A stretch of DNA of 64,000 nt from an uncultured bacterium. GTDB lineage: Bacteria > Planctomycetota > UBA8742 > UBA2392. The position numbers and the translations under genes were made by a program. The notes beneath the pieces are model-generated. The model ran no database searches. It saw nothing but the letters and a program-made list of their open reading frames with translations, and was not told the origin of the DNA. This document shows, piece by piece, positions 20,799 through 29,270 of the stretch. Every line of letters starts with the position of its first letter. Positions within the stretch are counted from its first letter, which is position 1. The stretch is taken from the NCBI GenBank assembly GCA_938014885.1, contig CALLQI010000018.1, forward strand, positions 124,001-188,000, read 5' to 3'.

Positions 20799-23474
20799 AT
20801 GGAAGACGAACGCCGTTTCCCTGATTTCGAAGCCAAGTGGCAGCAGCGCTGGCAGCAGCAGCGCAAGGCGGCTTCGAGCGCCACCACCGCCAAACCCGCC
20901 GACAACTTTTACCTGTTGTCGATGTTCCCCTATCCCAGCGGCAAGCTCCACTTCGGCCACGCGCTGCCCTACACCGTCACAGACGCCATGGCGCGCTACC
21001 TGCGCATGCGCGGCAAGAACGTGCTGAACCCCATGGGCTGGGACGCATTCGGCCTGCCCGCCGAAAACGCGGCCGTTGAGGCCGTGCGCCGCGGGCAAAA
21101 GAACGTCACACCTGCCAAGCTGACCAACGAATCCATCAACTACATGCGCAAGCAAATGGACTCGTTCGGCTACAGCTTCGACTGGGACCGCGAGCTCTAC
21201 ACCTGCCGCGAAGACTACTACAAATGGACGCAGTGGATCTTCCTGCAGATGCTGAAGCACGACGTGGCCTATCGCAAGCACGCCCGCGTCAACTGGTGCC
21301 CCGACTGCAAAACCACACTGGCCAATGAACAGGTCGAAACTCACGTCAAGAATGGTGAAGAGTACCAGGCCTGCTTCCGCTGCGGCTCGCCCGTGCAGCC
21401 GCGCGAAATACCGGCCTGGTTCCTGCGCATCACCAAGTACGCCGACCGCTTGCTCGAGGGCATCGACAGCCTGGGCGAGCAATGGCCCGAGCGCGTCACC
21501 AGCCAGCAGAAGTTCTGGATCGGCCGCAGCGAAGGCGTCGAAATCGACTTCACAGCCAAGCTGACCGACGCGCAGCACAAACTGACGGTGTTCACCACCC
21601 GCGCCGACACGGCCTTTGGCGTCACATTCGTGGCGCTGGCGCCGGAGCACCCGCTGGTGCAGAAGATCATCGAGCAATCCGACGAAAAGGCCGCGCGCCG
21701 CCTGCGCGAGTTCGTCAAGGAAGTGTTGATGATGCCGGAGCAAGACCGCGCCGGCGACGCCGAAAAAGAAGGCATCAAGACCGCCTTCAAGGCGATCAAC
21801 CCGCTGAACGGCGAAGAAGTGCCGATCTTCGTGGCCAACTACGTGCTGATGTACGGCACCGGCGCGGTCATGGCCGTGCCCGCCCACGACGAACGCGACC
21901 ACGAATTCGCCGGCGAGTACAAGCTGCCCCGCAAGCAGGTCATCGAGCCTGCTAACGATGAAGACGAAATCGACATCGACGACACCGCGTACACCGCCCA
22001 CGGCCACCTGATAAACAGCGGCCCCTACGACGGCCTGACCACCGACGACGCCATCAAGCGCATTGCCGCGGATTTGGCCGCCAAGAAGGCCGGCGGCACC
22101 AAGGTGAACTACAAGATCCGCGATTGGGGCATTTCGCGCCAGCGCTACTGGGGCTGCCCGATCCCGGTGATTCACTGCACCGACTGCGGCATTGTGCCCG
22201 TGCCTGAAGCTGACCTGCCCGTCAAGCTGCCCGACGACATCGACTTCCTGCCCACCGGGCAATCACCGCTGACCCTGCACCCCGACTTCCAGCGCACGAA
22301 GTGCCCCCAGTGCGGCCGCGACGACGCCAAGCGCGACACCGACACCATGGACACTTTCGTGGACAGTTCGTGGTATTTCCTGCGCTACACCGACCCGCGC
22401 AACGCACAGGCCATCTTCGACAAAGCCAAGCTGCACCATTGGGCACCCGTGGACCTGTACATCGGCGGCCGCGAGCACGCGATTCTGCACTTGATTTACG
22501 CGCGCTTCTTCACGTTGTTCCTGCACGATCTGGGCCTGTGCGAATTCCGCGAGCCCTTCAAGCGCATGTACGCCCACGGGCTGATCCAGGGCGAATCGCG
22601 CCGCGTCGTTACGGATGACATGGACCGTTACGTCACCGAAGACGAACTGGCCACATTGATGAAGGCTGGCAAGGTCAGCACGGACCAGGTCTACCGCCGC
22701 ATCGAGAAGATGAGCAAGTCCAAGCTCAACGGCGCCGACCCCACCGAACTGGCTGCAGAGTACGGCGCCGACGCGCTGCGCCTGACGATCCTGTTCCTGG
22801 GGCCCGTTGACGCCGATAGCGTCTGGGACAGCAACGGCATCAAGGGGCCTTACAACTTCCTGCGCCGCTGGCACGACACCGTGCTGTCGATGGCCCCGCT
22901 GGTCGAAGGCTTGCCGCCGATGCAGGGCGCACACAACGCGGCCGCCAAGCGCCTGCGCCACGGCACGCACACGCTGATCGACCGCGCGACCACCGAGTTC
23001 GAAGGCCGCTGGGCCTACAACACCGTGATCGCCCGCGGCATGGAACTGGTGAACGAGATCCGCGCTTTCGTGACCGCCGAGAAACTGGAAGGCCAGGTGA
23101 AAGGTCCCGACGACCCGACACTGGGCTCGCGCCACGCATTGGCCGAAGCCTTCAATATCCTGTGCCGCACGCTCGCACCCTTCGCGCCCCACACCGCCGA
23201 AGAACTGTGGGAGGCCCTGGGCAACAGTACCAGCGTGCTGAGCGCGTCGTGGCCTCAAGTTGACCGTGCCGCCATGCAGCTGGACGAAATCGAGCTGCCC
23301 GTGCAGGTGAATGGCAAAGTCCGCGGCACGATCACACTGCCCCGTGAGGCCGACAAACCCACGATGGAAAAGCTGGCGCTGGAAAACGACAACGTAAAGA
23401 AGTTCGTCGATGGCAAAGCAATCCAGAAGCTGATCGTGGTGCCCGGCAAGATCATCAACATCGTCGCCAAGTAG
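20799..23474 (+). CDS. leuS: Leucyl-tRNA synthetase
   Basis: Charges tRNA-Leu with leucine in the cytoplasm. The 891-residue class I synthetase has the HIGH-type motif PYPSGKLHFGH near residue 48, a Cys zinc knuckle (NWCPDCKTTLANEQV and CFRCG), the CP1 editing domain with VFTTRADTAFGVTF, and KMSKSKLNG near residue 636. The ATG at 20799 gives MEDERRFPDFEAKWQQRW, the standard N terminus; the frame continues upstream only through the tandem duplication. Confidence 0.97.
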   Translation: MEDERRFPDFEAKWQQRWQQQRKAASSATTAKPADNFYLLSMFPYPSGKLHFGHALPYTVTDAMARYLRMRGKNVLNPMGWDAFGLPAENAAVEAVRRGQKNVTPAKLTNESINYMRKQMDSFGYSFDWDRELYTCREDYYKWTQWIFLQMLKHDVAYRKHARVNWCPDCKTTLANEQVETHVKNGEEYQACFRCGSPVQPREIPAWFLRITKYADRLLEGIDSLGEQWPERVTSQQKFWIGRSEGVEIDFTAKLTDAQHKLTVFTTRADTAFGVTFVALAPEHPLVQKIIEQSDEKAARRLREFVKEVLMMPEQDRAGDAEKEGIKTAFKAINPLNGEEVPIFVANYVLMYGTGAVMAVPAHDERDHEFAGEYKLPRKQVIEPANDEDEIDIDDTAYTAHGHLINSGPYDGLTTDDAIKRIAADLAAKKAGGTKVNYKIRDWGISRQRYWGCPIPVIHCTDCGIVPVPEADLPVKLPDDIDFLPTGQSPLTLHPDFQRTKCPQCGRDDAKRDTDTMDTFVDSSWYFLRYTDPRNAQAIFDKAKLHHWAPVDLYIGGREHAILHLIYARFFTLFLHDLGLCEFREPFKRMYAHGLIQGESRRVVTDDMDRYVTEDELATLMKAGKVSTDQVYRRIEKMSKSKLNGADPTELAAEYGADALRLTILFLGPVDADSVWDSNGIKGPYNFLRRWHDTVLSMAPLVEGLPPMQGAHNAAAKRLRHGTHTLIDRATTEFEGRWAYNTVIARGMELVNEIRAFVTAEKLEGQVKGPDDPTLGSRHALAEAFNILCRTLAPFAPHTAEELWEALGNSTSVLSASWPQVDRAAMQLDEIELPVQVNGKVRGTITLPREADKPTMEKLALENDNVKKFVDGKAIQKLIVVPGKIINIVAK

Positions 23475-23510
23475 GCATCGCCAAACTGGATGGGTACCAG
23501 CCTCAGGTTG

Positions 23511-23600
23511 CGGGCTGCAGTCCACGGTTGACGGTCGACAGTTCACGGTAACTGCGGCTGTTTGCAGTAACCGTAGACTGTGAACCGTTGACCGCAAACC
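23511..23600. repeat. Intergenic imperfect inverted repeat built from GTTGAC/GTTCAC-like blocks
   Basis: Between leuS and the beta-helix gene, ACAGTTCACGGTAACTGC and its near reverse complement GCAGTAACCGTAGACTGT face each other around GGCTGTTT with about 15 of 18 positions paired. Flanking copies of ACGGTTGAC and GAACCGTTGACC extend the structure. It could fold as a long hairpin and may be a dispersed intergenic repeat of this genome; whether it terminates transcription is unclear. Confidence 0.5.
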
Positions 23601-23686
23601 TGCTCCCTGACTCTGGCGGTCATGCGATCGGGCAGTTGCCGTGCCGTTTCCAACCAAACAAACGCGGCCGCTGCTATCATGGCCCC

Positions 23687-25150
23687 ATGCGAACTTTACT
23701 CGTACTGGCCATGCTGATGGCTTGCGGCCTTCATGCCGCGGAACTGTTTGTCGCGACGACGGGCGATGACACCAGCAACGGCAGCAAAGCCGCGCCGTTT
23801 GCGACGCTGACGAAGGCCCTGCAACAGGCCAACGCCGGCGACACCATCACCCTGCGCGCGGGCACTTACGCCGGCGGCCAGACGATCAACAAGGCCGACA
23901 TAACCGTGCAGTCGTTTGAGGGCGAAACGGCCACCGTGAAAGTCCCCAACGATGTCGAGCGCCAGGGCAACTGCCTTTGGGCCACCGCCAACAACGTCGC
24001 GTTCAAGCGTCTGGATATCGAGGGCGGGTATTACTACGTGCTCAAGTTCGAGCTCGGCGTGGTGGGCGGGCTGGTGGAGGATTGCCGCGTGCACGGCAGC
24101 GGCCGCGACTGCATCAAGATCGCGGGGGCGGACAAGATCACGATTCGTCGCTGCGAGATATTCAACTCAGGGCAGCGTGACAACAGCAACGCCGAAGGCA
24201 TCGACAATGTGAATGGCGACTACATGCTGGTGCAGGATTGTTACATCCACGACATCGCAACGTGTGGCGTGTACCCCAAGGGCGGCAGCATCGGCAGCAT
24301 CATTGAGCGCTGTTTCATCACGCGCTGCAACCAGGCGGCCATCAGCATGGCGCAAAGCAGCGGGCTGCAATTCTACGATAAGGAGGCAAACCCCGAGTAT
24401 TACTCGTGCCGCGACTGCATCGCGCGCAACAACATCATAGTCGATATCAAAGGCAGCGGCATCGACCTCGAAAGCGCGCTCAGGCCGAAGGTCTATAACA
24501 ATACGCTGGTGAACGTGGCGCAAACGATGCGAGCAGGAATCCGAATCGCCGGCAACAACAAAGGCGGTGAGGCCGGCCTGGTCAAAGTCAAAGACGCGGA
24601 CATTCGCAATAACATAATTGTGATCAGCGCCGAATCTCGCCGCCCGGCCATAGCCATGCACAATGAAAGCCACGAGGGAACACTAACGATCAGCCACAAT
24701 CACTATCACAAGACAGGCGGAAAGCCTCTGTTCTGGTGGGAGCCAGACAACGCCTACAACCTGGACCTGGCGGGCTGGACAAAAGCAAGCGGAGAAACCG
24801 AAGCCACGCAAGGCGACCCAGCCCTGGACGAAACCTGGCACCTGAAGAAAGAAAGCCCCTGCATAGGCAAGGCGACAAACCTCGCCCCAAACACCGAAGA
24901 AGGGAAAGCCAAACCCAAAGCCAAGCCAGCCAAGGGCGAGGCCGCAAACCAGCCACCAAACCCCGAGCCAAATTTCAAAGAAGACTACGACGGAAACCAA
25001 CGCCCCGAGGCCAAGGACCGAAAACCCTGGGACCAAGGAGCCGACCAAACCGGAGCCGACCCACTACCAACCCCACCAAACAAAGAAACCCCAGGCACCG
25101 GCGCCAAGGCCGATCAAGGGAGCGCGAAGCGTAAGCGAGCGGCTGATTAA
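23687..25150 (+). CDS. Secreted right-handed beta-helix protein
   Basis: A 487-residue exported protein. The signal peptide MRTLLVLAMLMACGLHA is followed by the DUF1565-like opening ATTGDDTSNGSKAAPFATL and a pectate-lyase-like parallel beta-helix (about residues 60-370) with repeated NNIIV, NTLVN and RCFITRCNQAAISM turns. Proteins with this fold bind or cleave polysaccharides; no catalytic site can be assigned. The last 110 residues are low-complexity (Lys/Pro/Glu/Asn-rich, KAKPKAKPAKGE), and the coding strand there is almost free of T. The ATG at 23687 is preferred because it starts the signal peptide. Confidence 0.8.
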   Translation: MRTLLVLAMLMACGLHAAELFVATTGDDTSNGSKAAPFATLTKALQQANAGDTITLRAGTYAGGQTINKADITVQSFEGETATVKVPNDVERQGNCLWATANNVAFKRLDIEGGYYYVLKFELGVVGGLVEDCRVHGSGRDCIKIAGADKITIRRCEIFNSGQRDNSNAEGIDNVNGDYMLVQDCYIHDIATCGVYPKGGSIGSIIERCFITRCNQAAISMAQSSGLQFYDKEANPEYYSCRDCIARNNIIVDIKGSGIDLESALRPKVYNNTLVNVAQTMRAGIRIAGNNKGGEAGLVKVKDADIRNNIIVISAESRRPAIAMHNESHEGTLTISHNHYHKTGGKPLFWWEPDNAYNLDLAGWTKASGETEATQGDPALDETWHLKKESPCIGKATNLAPNTEEGKAKPKAKPAKGEAANQPPNPEPNFKEDYDGNQRPEAKDRKPWDQGADQTGADPLPTPPNKETPGTGAKADQGSAKRKRAAD

Positions 25151-25196
25151 CCGCGCATAGGATTCATGGTGCAGCTTTGGAGTGCTCGGGCCAATC

Positions 25197-25976
25197 CTAT
25201 CCCGTAAACACCCACTCCCGGTGCCACTCCAGTGCCGCCGGGTCGGGGTGGTAGCGGGTTGGTTGGGTTAGGTTGCGGCCCTTTAGGTTCAGCAGCGCCT
25301 CGCTGTGGGTTGGGCTGGGGTCCTCCACCTCCAGCTTGCTCGATACCATCACTTTCAGGTCTTCGTCGAGCCCGATCAGCCCTTGGTCAAAGGCTCGGTC
25401 GTGCAGGGCGCACAGGCTTAGGCCGTTGGTCGGGTCTGCTCTGCGTGGTTCGCTTTGGCTCCACGGGATTATGTGGCCGGCGGTCAGTAGCGCCGCCGGT
25501 TTGATCCCGCACATGGCGCAGGTTTGGCCGTAGCTTGTCAGCACAGTGCGGCGGAAAAACGTCTGCACCGTCCGCACCTTCACTGCGGCCCACGTTTCAG
25601 TGCGTGTTCCTGCCGTTCCAGCGACAACGTCCTGCTCCGCAGCCGCGCCCCTTTCTCCGGCCGCCGAGACTGCGCTGCGATCCCAAGCTTGCTCGCTCTC
25701 TACGGCGGTGCGGGTCCAATCTGCGGTGACTTCTTGCCAGAACTTCACCAGCGCCGGGCCGGTGCTTCCGAGCCCTTTGATGCCGCGCTTTTGGTGCGCC
25801 GGGTCGAGGCTCGCGAAGTTGCTCAGGCGCATCGCCAGCGCGTCGGGTGTGCGGCCGATCGCTTGGGCTACTCGCATTACGTCGGCGTTGCGACTGTGGT
25901 ACTTGCCGAAGGGCAGCCGACAGTAAAGGCTGAAGGCGATCAGGAGTTCGTCGCGTGACCACAGACGCTGCGCCAT
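25197..25976 (-). CDS. HNH endonuclease with N-terminal helical domain
   Basis: A 259-residue protein. The C-terminal half holds a zinc-type HNH nuclease: CAMCGIKP, then AGHIIPWSQ (first His), NGLSLCALHDRAFDQGLI (Asn and final His). The N-terminal half (WSRDELLIAFSLYCRLPFG, ALAMRLSNFASLD) is a DNA-binding-like helical domain often attached to such nucleases. It may act as a restriction-like nuclease or in DNA repair. It sits in the core region just outside the island, with no methyltransferase beside it. Confidence 0.85.
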   Translation of the reverse strand: MAQRLWSRDELLIAFSLYCRLPFGKYHSRNADVMRVAQAIGRTPDALAMRLSNFASLDPAHQKRGIKGLGSTGPALVKFWQEVTADWTRTAVESEQAWDRSAVSAAGERGAAAEQDVVAGTAGTRTETWAAVKVRTVQTFFRRTVLTSYGQTCAMCGIKPAALLTAGHIIPWSQSEPRRADPTNGLSLCALHDRAFDQGLIGLDEDLKVMVSSKLEVEDPSPTHSEALLNLKGRNLTQPTRYHPDPAALEWHREWVFTG

Positions 25977-25989
25977 GAGGGCATGGTAT

Positions 25990-26302
25990 CGCCGCCACAG
26001 GTCAGTTCCAGGTGCAGGGCCTCGAACTCGATTGGGCGCTCGTGAACTGGGACGCCGACTTGCGCCACGCTGCCGGAGGCTGGAGCCACCACGACTTCCG
26101 CGGCCACAAGTGGACCAACATTCATGTTGAGGCCAACCGGCGCTACCTGCTCAACGCCTATCGCGTGCTGCTCACGCGCGCCCGGCAGGGCATGGTCATC
26201 TTCGTGCCGCCAGGCAGTCCCAGCGACCCCACCCGCAATCCGGCCTGGTATGACGCGACGTTTGAGTATCTGAGGGCTGCGGGCATCCAGCCGCTTGACT
26301 GA
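25990..26302 (+). pseudogene. C-terminal remnant of a DUF2075 (DNA/RNA helicase-like) protein
   Basis: About 100 codons match the end of DUF2075 ATPases: FQVQGLELDW, WDADLRHAAGGWSHHDFRG, RRYLLNAYRVLLTRARQGM, VIFVPPGS and YDATFEYLRAAGI. Intact proteins are several hundred residues long with an N-terminal P-loop; none of that is present because the HNH gene starts immediately upstream on the other strand. The fragment is probably left by a deletion or by insertion of neighbouring DNA. Confidence 0.7.
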
Positions 26303-26439
26303 ACTCCACTTGCCACCAGCAGCGCCATCAACTGCCGCCGGGCAACTAATTGCCTTGGAGCGCCCGTGGCTGCAAAACAAACTCTGTGGCTCCACCATCA
26401 GGCTCAACTGCAAAGCGAGCCCGCGCGCAGGATGCCGCC

Positions 26440-27069
26440 ATGACATGCCGACTCTCTCAGATCGTTGACCGCCCCACGCTGCTGTTGGCAGCCTTTGACT
26501 TTCCTGTGAACGCCGATGCCATCGACGGCTGGCGGCCGCGCCACAACATTGCACCCGGCGGGCAGGCACTGGTAGTTCACGGTGATCCCAGTGATGCGCG
26601 CGCCACCAAAATGCGCTGGGCGCAGGGCATGGGCCGGCTGAGGCCGTGGGCACGCGACGACACGTTCATGAAGGGCCGCTACAAGTCCGCCAAGCGCTGC
26701 GTGATTCCCGTGCCGGGTTTCTACGAGTGGCCCAGCGGAACCAAGAAGGCCTACTTCGTGCAGCCAACCGACCGCAAGATCCTGGCGTTCGCGGGCATAT
26801 ATGTAGAGCATGACGACGGCGGCACATTCGCCGTGCTGACAACCGAGCACAACGCCGACATCAAGCCACTGTACCACCGAATGGCGATCTATCTCGAACC
26901 AGCCGAGTGCAAGCTGTGGCTCAACCCGGAAACGCCGCGGCCTAGGCTGCACGCATTGATGAAGCAATGGCCAGAAGGCCGCCTGAAGCACTATCAGGTT
27001 TCAACCCGAGTGCACAGCCACCATGCCGACGACAAAGCCCGCGTAGCACCGCTCGAAAAGAACAAGTGA
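26440..27069 (+). CDS. SOS response-associated peptidase family (SRAP/YedK/HMCES-like) protein
   Basis: A 209-residue SRAP-domain protein. Family members form a covalent DNA-protein crosslink with abasic sites in single-stranded DNA. RHNIAPG (active-site Asn), VPGFYEWP (Glu) and PLYHRMAIYLEP (His) are present. The family normally begins Met-Cys-Gly-Arg, and Met removal exposes the catalytic cysteine. Here the start reads Met-Thr-Cys-Arg-Leu, so the cysteine is third. No start codon lies directly before the Cys codon, so it would not be N-terminal unless Thr is also removed. The protein may be inactive or may use a different chemistry. Confidence 0.85.
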   Translation: MTCRLSQIVDRPTLLLAAFDFPVNADAIDGWRPRHNIAPGGQALVVHGDPSDARATKMRWAQGMGRLRPWARDDTFMKGRYKSAKRCVIPVPGFYEWPSGTKKAYFVQPTDRKILAFAGIYVEHDDGGTFAVLTTEHNADIKPLYHRMAIYLEPAECKLWLNPETPRPRLHALMKQWPEGRLKHYQVSTRVHSHHADDKARVAPLEKNK

Positions 27070-27099
27070 GGCCGGAGCCGAGGCCAACTCAACCCACGC

Positions 27100-27128
27100 T
27101 TGACGAGCCAAACCGAACCGGCAAGATG
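27100..27128 (+). promoter_or_regulatory. Candidate sigma-70 promoter for tRNA-Gly
   Basis: TTGACG (27100-27105) and AAGATG (27123-27128) are separated by 17 bases and end 15 bases before the tRNA. The tRNA-Phe gene has the same TTGACG hexamer at a similar position. Confidence 0.4.
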
Positions 27129-27143
27129 AAGCAGAATTCAAGA

Positions 27144-27218
27144 GCGGGCGTAGCTCAGCGGTAGAGCTCCTGCTTCCCAAGCAGGTGGTCGAGGGTTCGA
27201 ACCCCTTCGCCCGCTCCA
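27144..27218 (+). tRNA. tRNA-Gly(CCC), intact, integration target of island 1
   Basis: A 75-base cloverleaf with encoded CCA. The acceptor stem is GCGGGCG/CGCCCGC, the anticodon stem CCTGC/GCAGG encloses loop TTCCCAA (anticodon CCC, glycine), and the T arm is GAGGGTTCGAACCCC. Its last 45 bases (27174-27218) recur exactly at 52504-52548, marking it as the attachment site of the island. Confidence 0.97.
27174..27218 (+). repeat. attL: 45-bp core in the 3' half of tRNA-Gly
   Basis: The core starts at the anticodon loop (TTCCCAAGCAGG) and ends with the CCA. It is identical over 45 bases to attR at 52504-52548, and the sequences diverge immediately on both sides. Confidence 0.92.
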
Positions 27219-27225
27219 GAAAGCC

Positions 27226-27250
27226 GCCCCGGAGGCCATCTCCGGGGCGA
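27226..27250 (+). terminator. Hairpin downstream of tRNA-Gly
   Basis: CGCCCCGGAG and CTCCGGGGCG form a perfect 10-bp stem with a GCCAT-type loop just after the tRNA, inside the left end of the island. It probably terminates the tRNA transcript; the following T tract is short. Confidence 0.5.
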
Positions 27251-27345
27251 TTCGTTGGGCAGCGGACCTTCCAGCAGCCCCGCGCCACCCAAATCGCCAC
27301 CCAAGTGTACGGCATGAACACGGATCGGGCAACAAACTCACGGGC

Positions 27346-27390
27346 ACCTGCCTTCAGAGCAGGTGGGCGAGGGTTGCCGCGCTATCGCCT
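27346..27390 (+). other. Degenerate tRNA-3'-half-like sequence near the left island end
   Basis: CACCTGCCTTCAGAGCAGG is followed by TGGGCGAGGGTT and ATCGCC, recalling the tRNA-Gly anticodon arm, variable loop and T arm with several changes. No 5' half or acceptor stem can be built, so it is not a functional tRNA. It may be a decayed attachment-site copy from an older insertion. Confidence 0.35.
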
Positions 27391-27400
27391 TATTGACAGT

Positions 27401-27427
27401 CGGACTGTCTGAACGTCAGACAGTCCG
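27401..27427. repeat. Perfect 12-bp inverted repeat at the left island end
   Basis: CGGACTGTCTGA and TCAGACAGTCCG face each other across ACG. An additional overlapping copy, GACAGTC at 27396, makes GACAGTCGGACTGTC a second nested palindrome. There is no T tract, so recombinase or regulator binding is more likely than termination. Confidence 0.65.
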
Positions 27428-27469
27428 CATGGCGTTTCGACAACCGAATGGTCTTGGCGTCGTGGTTCT

Positions 27470-27940
27470 TCAGCAGATCCCAATCCGCTTGATCATCTCA
27501 AAAGCTGCGCCGTAACTCGTTCGAGTCCGCGATTCATCCCACCACGCCAATCCCCATCTCGATGCAACCACACGCATGCCGTGCCTGATGATGAACTCCC
27601 CGCCGAAGAACTGAGGACTTGACGCGCCGTCGGTCTCGCATGCAGCAGCCAAAGCCACCAGACGAATGTCGCCACCTTGCTGGTCAAACGTCATCAGCGC
27701 CTTGTGGATACGGTACGGGATCGGCTCGTAGTCGCGAATGGTCCAAAGTCTGGGGTGCTTGCCGGTCTCACCTTCGCGCCAGTCATCAAGCCCCATGCGT
27801 GGCCGAGATCGATGGTAACTCATCAACGCTTCCAAGCTGGATCGGTGCTGGCTGTGTGACTCCACCAAAATCTCTACACGAATGCCGCGAATGGTCGATT
27901 GTCCAGACACGAGTTTCCTTTTGCGCGTCGCCTTCTTCAT
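27470..27940 (-). CDS. Hypothetical protein at the left island end
   Basis: A 156-residue soluble, basic protein (MKKATRKRKLVSGQSTIRG) that I do not recognise. It has the patches YHRSRPRMGLDDWREGE and FIIRHGMRVVASRWGLAWWDE. The last gene before attL, it points outward, away from the defence operon. The upstream frame could start 27 codons earlier, but that segment is less protein-like. Confidence 0.5.
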   Translation of the reverse strand: MKKATRKRKLVSGQSTIRGIRVEILVESHSQHRSSLEALMSYHRSRPRMGLDDWREGETGKHPRLWTIRDYEPIPYRIHKALMTFDQQGGDIRLVALAAACETDGASSPQFFGGEFIIRHGMRVVASRWGLAWWDESRTRTSYGAAFEMIKRIGIC

Positions 27941-28126
27941 CAGACCTACGGCATGAGTGCGCCATCGGCAAACTTGATGCTGGCTATCTTGTTGCTCGGG
28001 CCGGTCCAGTTCGGGGTTCAAAACACGGCCGAAAACGGCTGACTTACTTGAAGGAACTACGGATCCACCTTGACGCTATCTTTGGATCCCGGTCTGCTGA
28101 GCTTGCTGCATCGTCGAGGTGGCTGT

Positions 28127-29233
28127 TCACCCCTGTTCAGCACTGTACGTTTGCATAACTCGATCCATCTCCTGACTTGTACGATACGTGACCGCTTTGG
28201 GCGCGAGGTAACGATCCAACCGCTTCAGAACTCTCGCAACATCAGGCAAGTCGTCATCCAGAAACGTCAGTGTGGTGATTCCGAACGTAGAGAAGTAGTC
28301 GTTCCGCTTATGCATCTCGTGCTGCCACTTCTCTTTGCGTTCCTGTTCGGCCTTGGCTTTTGCTTTGGATCTGGTTCGTCCGTGTGTGGACCACGGACTC
28401 AACTCAACCCCAATCATGAAGTTGTGATCGGCAGACAGCAGGGTGAAATCCAGTCGGTAACGGTGCTTTCGAGCCAGTCCTGCGTGCCGAAACTCCGGGA
28501 TCAGCAGCGGCACATCCTGCGGGTTGGCGTGCGCCTTCAAGTACTCCGCGTACTTCTTTGCCAAGTTGCGTCCGTGGACCGAACGCGTTGGCCGAACCAA
28601 GACATCTCTGTAGAAGTCGAGAAAGCGATCTAGTGAATCGAACTTGTGCGGCGTTGGGTTGTCGCTCACAACTAGACCGCTGGTGAGCACATGCCCAATC
28701 GTCCAGTATCGAAACTTGGCTCGCCGAATCTCGCTGACATCGTTGTGCCACCCGTCCGTGGCATCCCAGCGCGGAGCAATGAGCAACCCGTACTCGTGGT
28801 CGTTCTCGCCAAACCAAATCTCCCACAGACTGCTTGCTGGCTTCTTCCGAACCCTTGGCACGTACTCCCTGAAGAAGTTTCTCGTTAGAAACGTCTCTAC
28901 GTACTCCCGCACCGCCCGAATCTTCAGCCAACCCACAAGGCGATGGGCAGCCGATTGTTTGAGCGCACGACCGTACTGTTGCTTGTCTCTCCTGTCGCGC
29001 TCGACCACAGACGTGTGCAGCCCTTCCTTCCACACTGCTAGGAACTCATCAGGATTTCTGAATTCCATGTTCACCACATCTGCGTAGGTGCTATTCTTTC
29101 CTCCAATGACGCCATGAAAGCTGTGGATTGATCGCTCCCCACCCACAAGCTCCAAAACGTGCTCACGACGGCTCTCAAGCCAATCATCCAAGTCGTCGAG
29201 AATCTGCTGTTGCGGTGATTTCTTCCTCGCCAT
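28127..29233 (-). CDS. Unrecognised island protein, possible nuclease-like C-terminal domain
   Basis: A 368-residue soluble protein starting MARKKSPQQQILDDLDDWL after the ribosome site GGAGG five bases upstream, which decides the start over an open frame 47 codons longer. The centre has FREYVPRVRKKPASSLWEIWF. The C-terminal part has HRYRLDFTLLSADHNF followed by IGVELSPWSTHGR, an Asp and Glu spacing that recalls a VSR/PD-(D/E)xK fold but without a clear catalytic lysine. Its place between the island end and the defence operon suggests an accessory or separate defence gene. Function is not assigned. Confidence 0.55.
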   Translation of the reverse strand: MARKKSPQQQILDDLDDWLESRREHVLELVGGERSIHSFHGVIGGKNSTYADVVNMEFRNPDEFLAVWKEGLHTSVVERDRRDKQQYGRALKQSAAHRLVGWLKIRAVREYVETFLTRNFFREYVPRVRKKPASSLWEIWFGENDHEYGLLIAPRWDATDGWHNDVSEIRRAKFRYWTIGHVLTSGLVVSDNPTPHKFDSLDRFLDFYRDVLVRPTRSVHGRNLAKKYAEYLKAHANPQDVPLLIPEFRHAGLARKHRYRLDFTLLSADHNFMIGVELSPWSTHGRTRSKAKAKAEQERKEKWQHEMHKRNDYFSTFGITTLTFLDDDLPDVARVLKRLDRYLAPKAVTYRTSQEMDRVMQTYSAEQG

Positions 29234-29270
29234 CTGCGCCTCCGATGCGCCCACGCGCATGCAATCGCTC

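Noticed and set aside
20589..22262. 557-codon antisense frame over leuS
   Set aside because: Val/Gly/His-rich shadow without motifs; leuS is unambiguous on the other strand.
27346..27390. Possible tRNA with a UCA anticodon (selenocysteine-like)
   Set aside because: No acceptor stem, D arm or long variable arm can be formed; it is a degenerate arm only.
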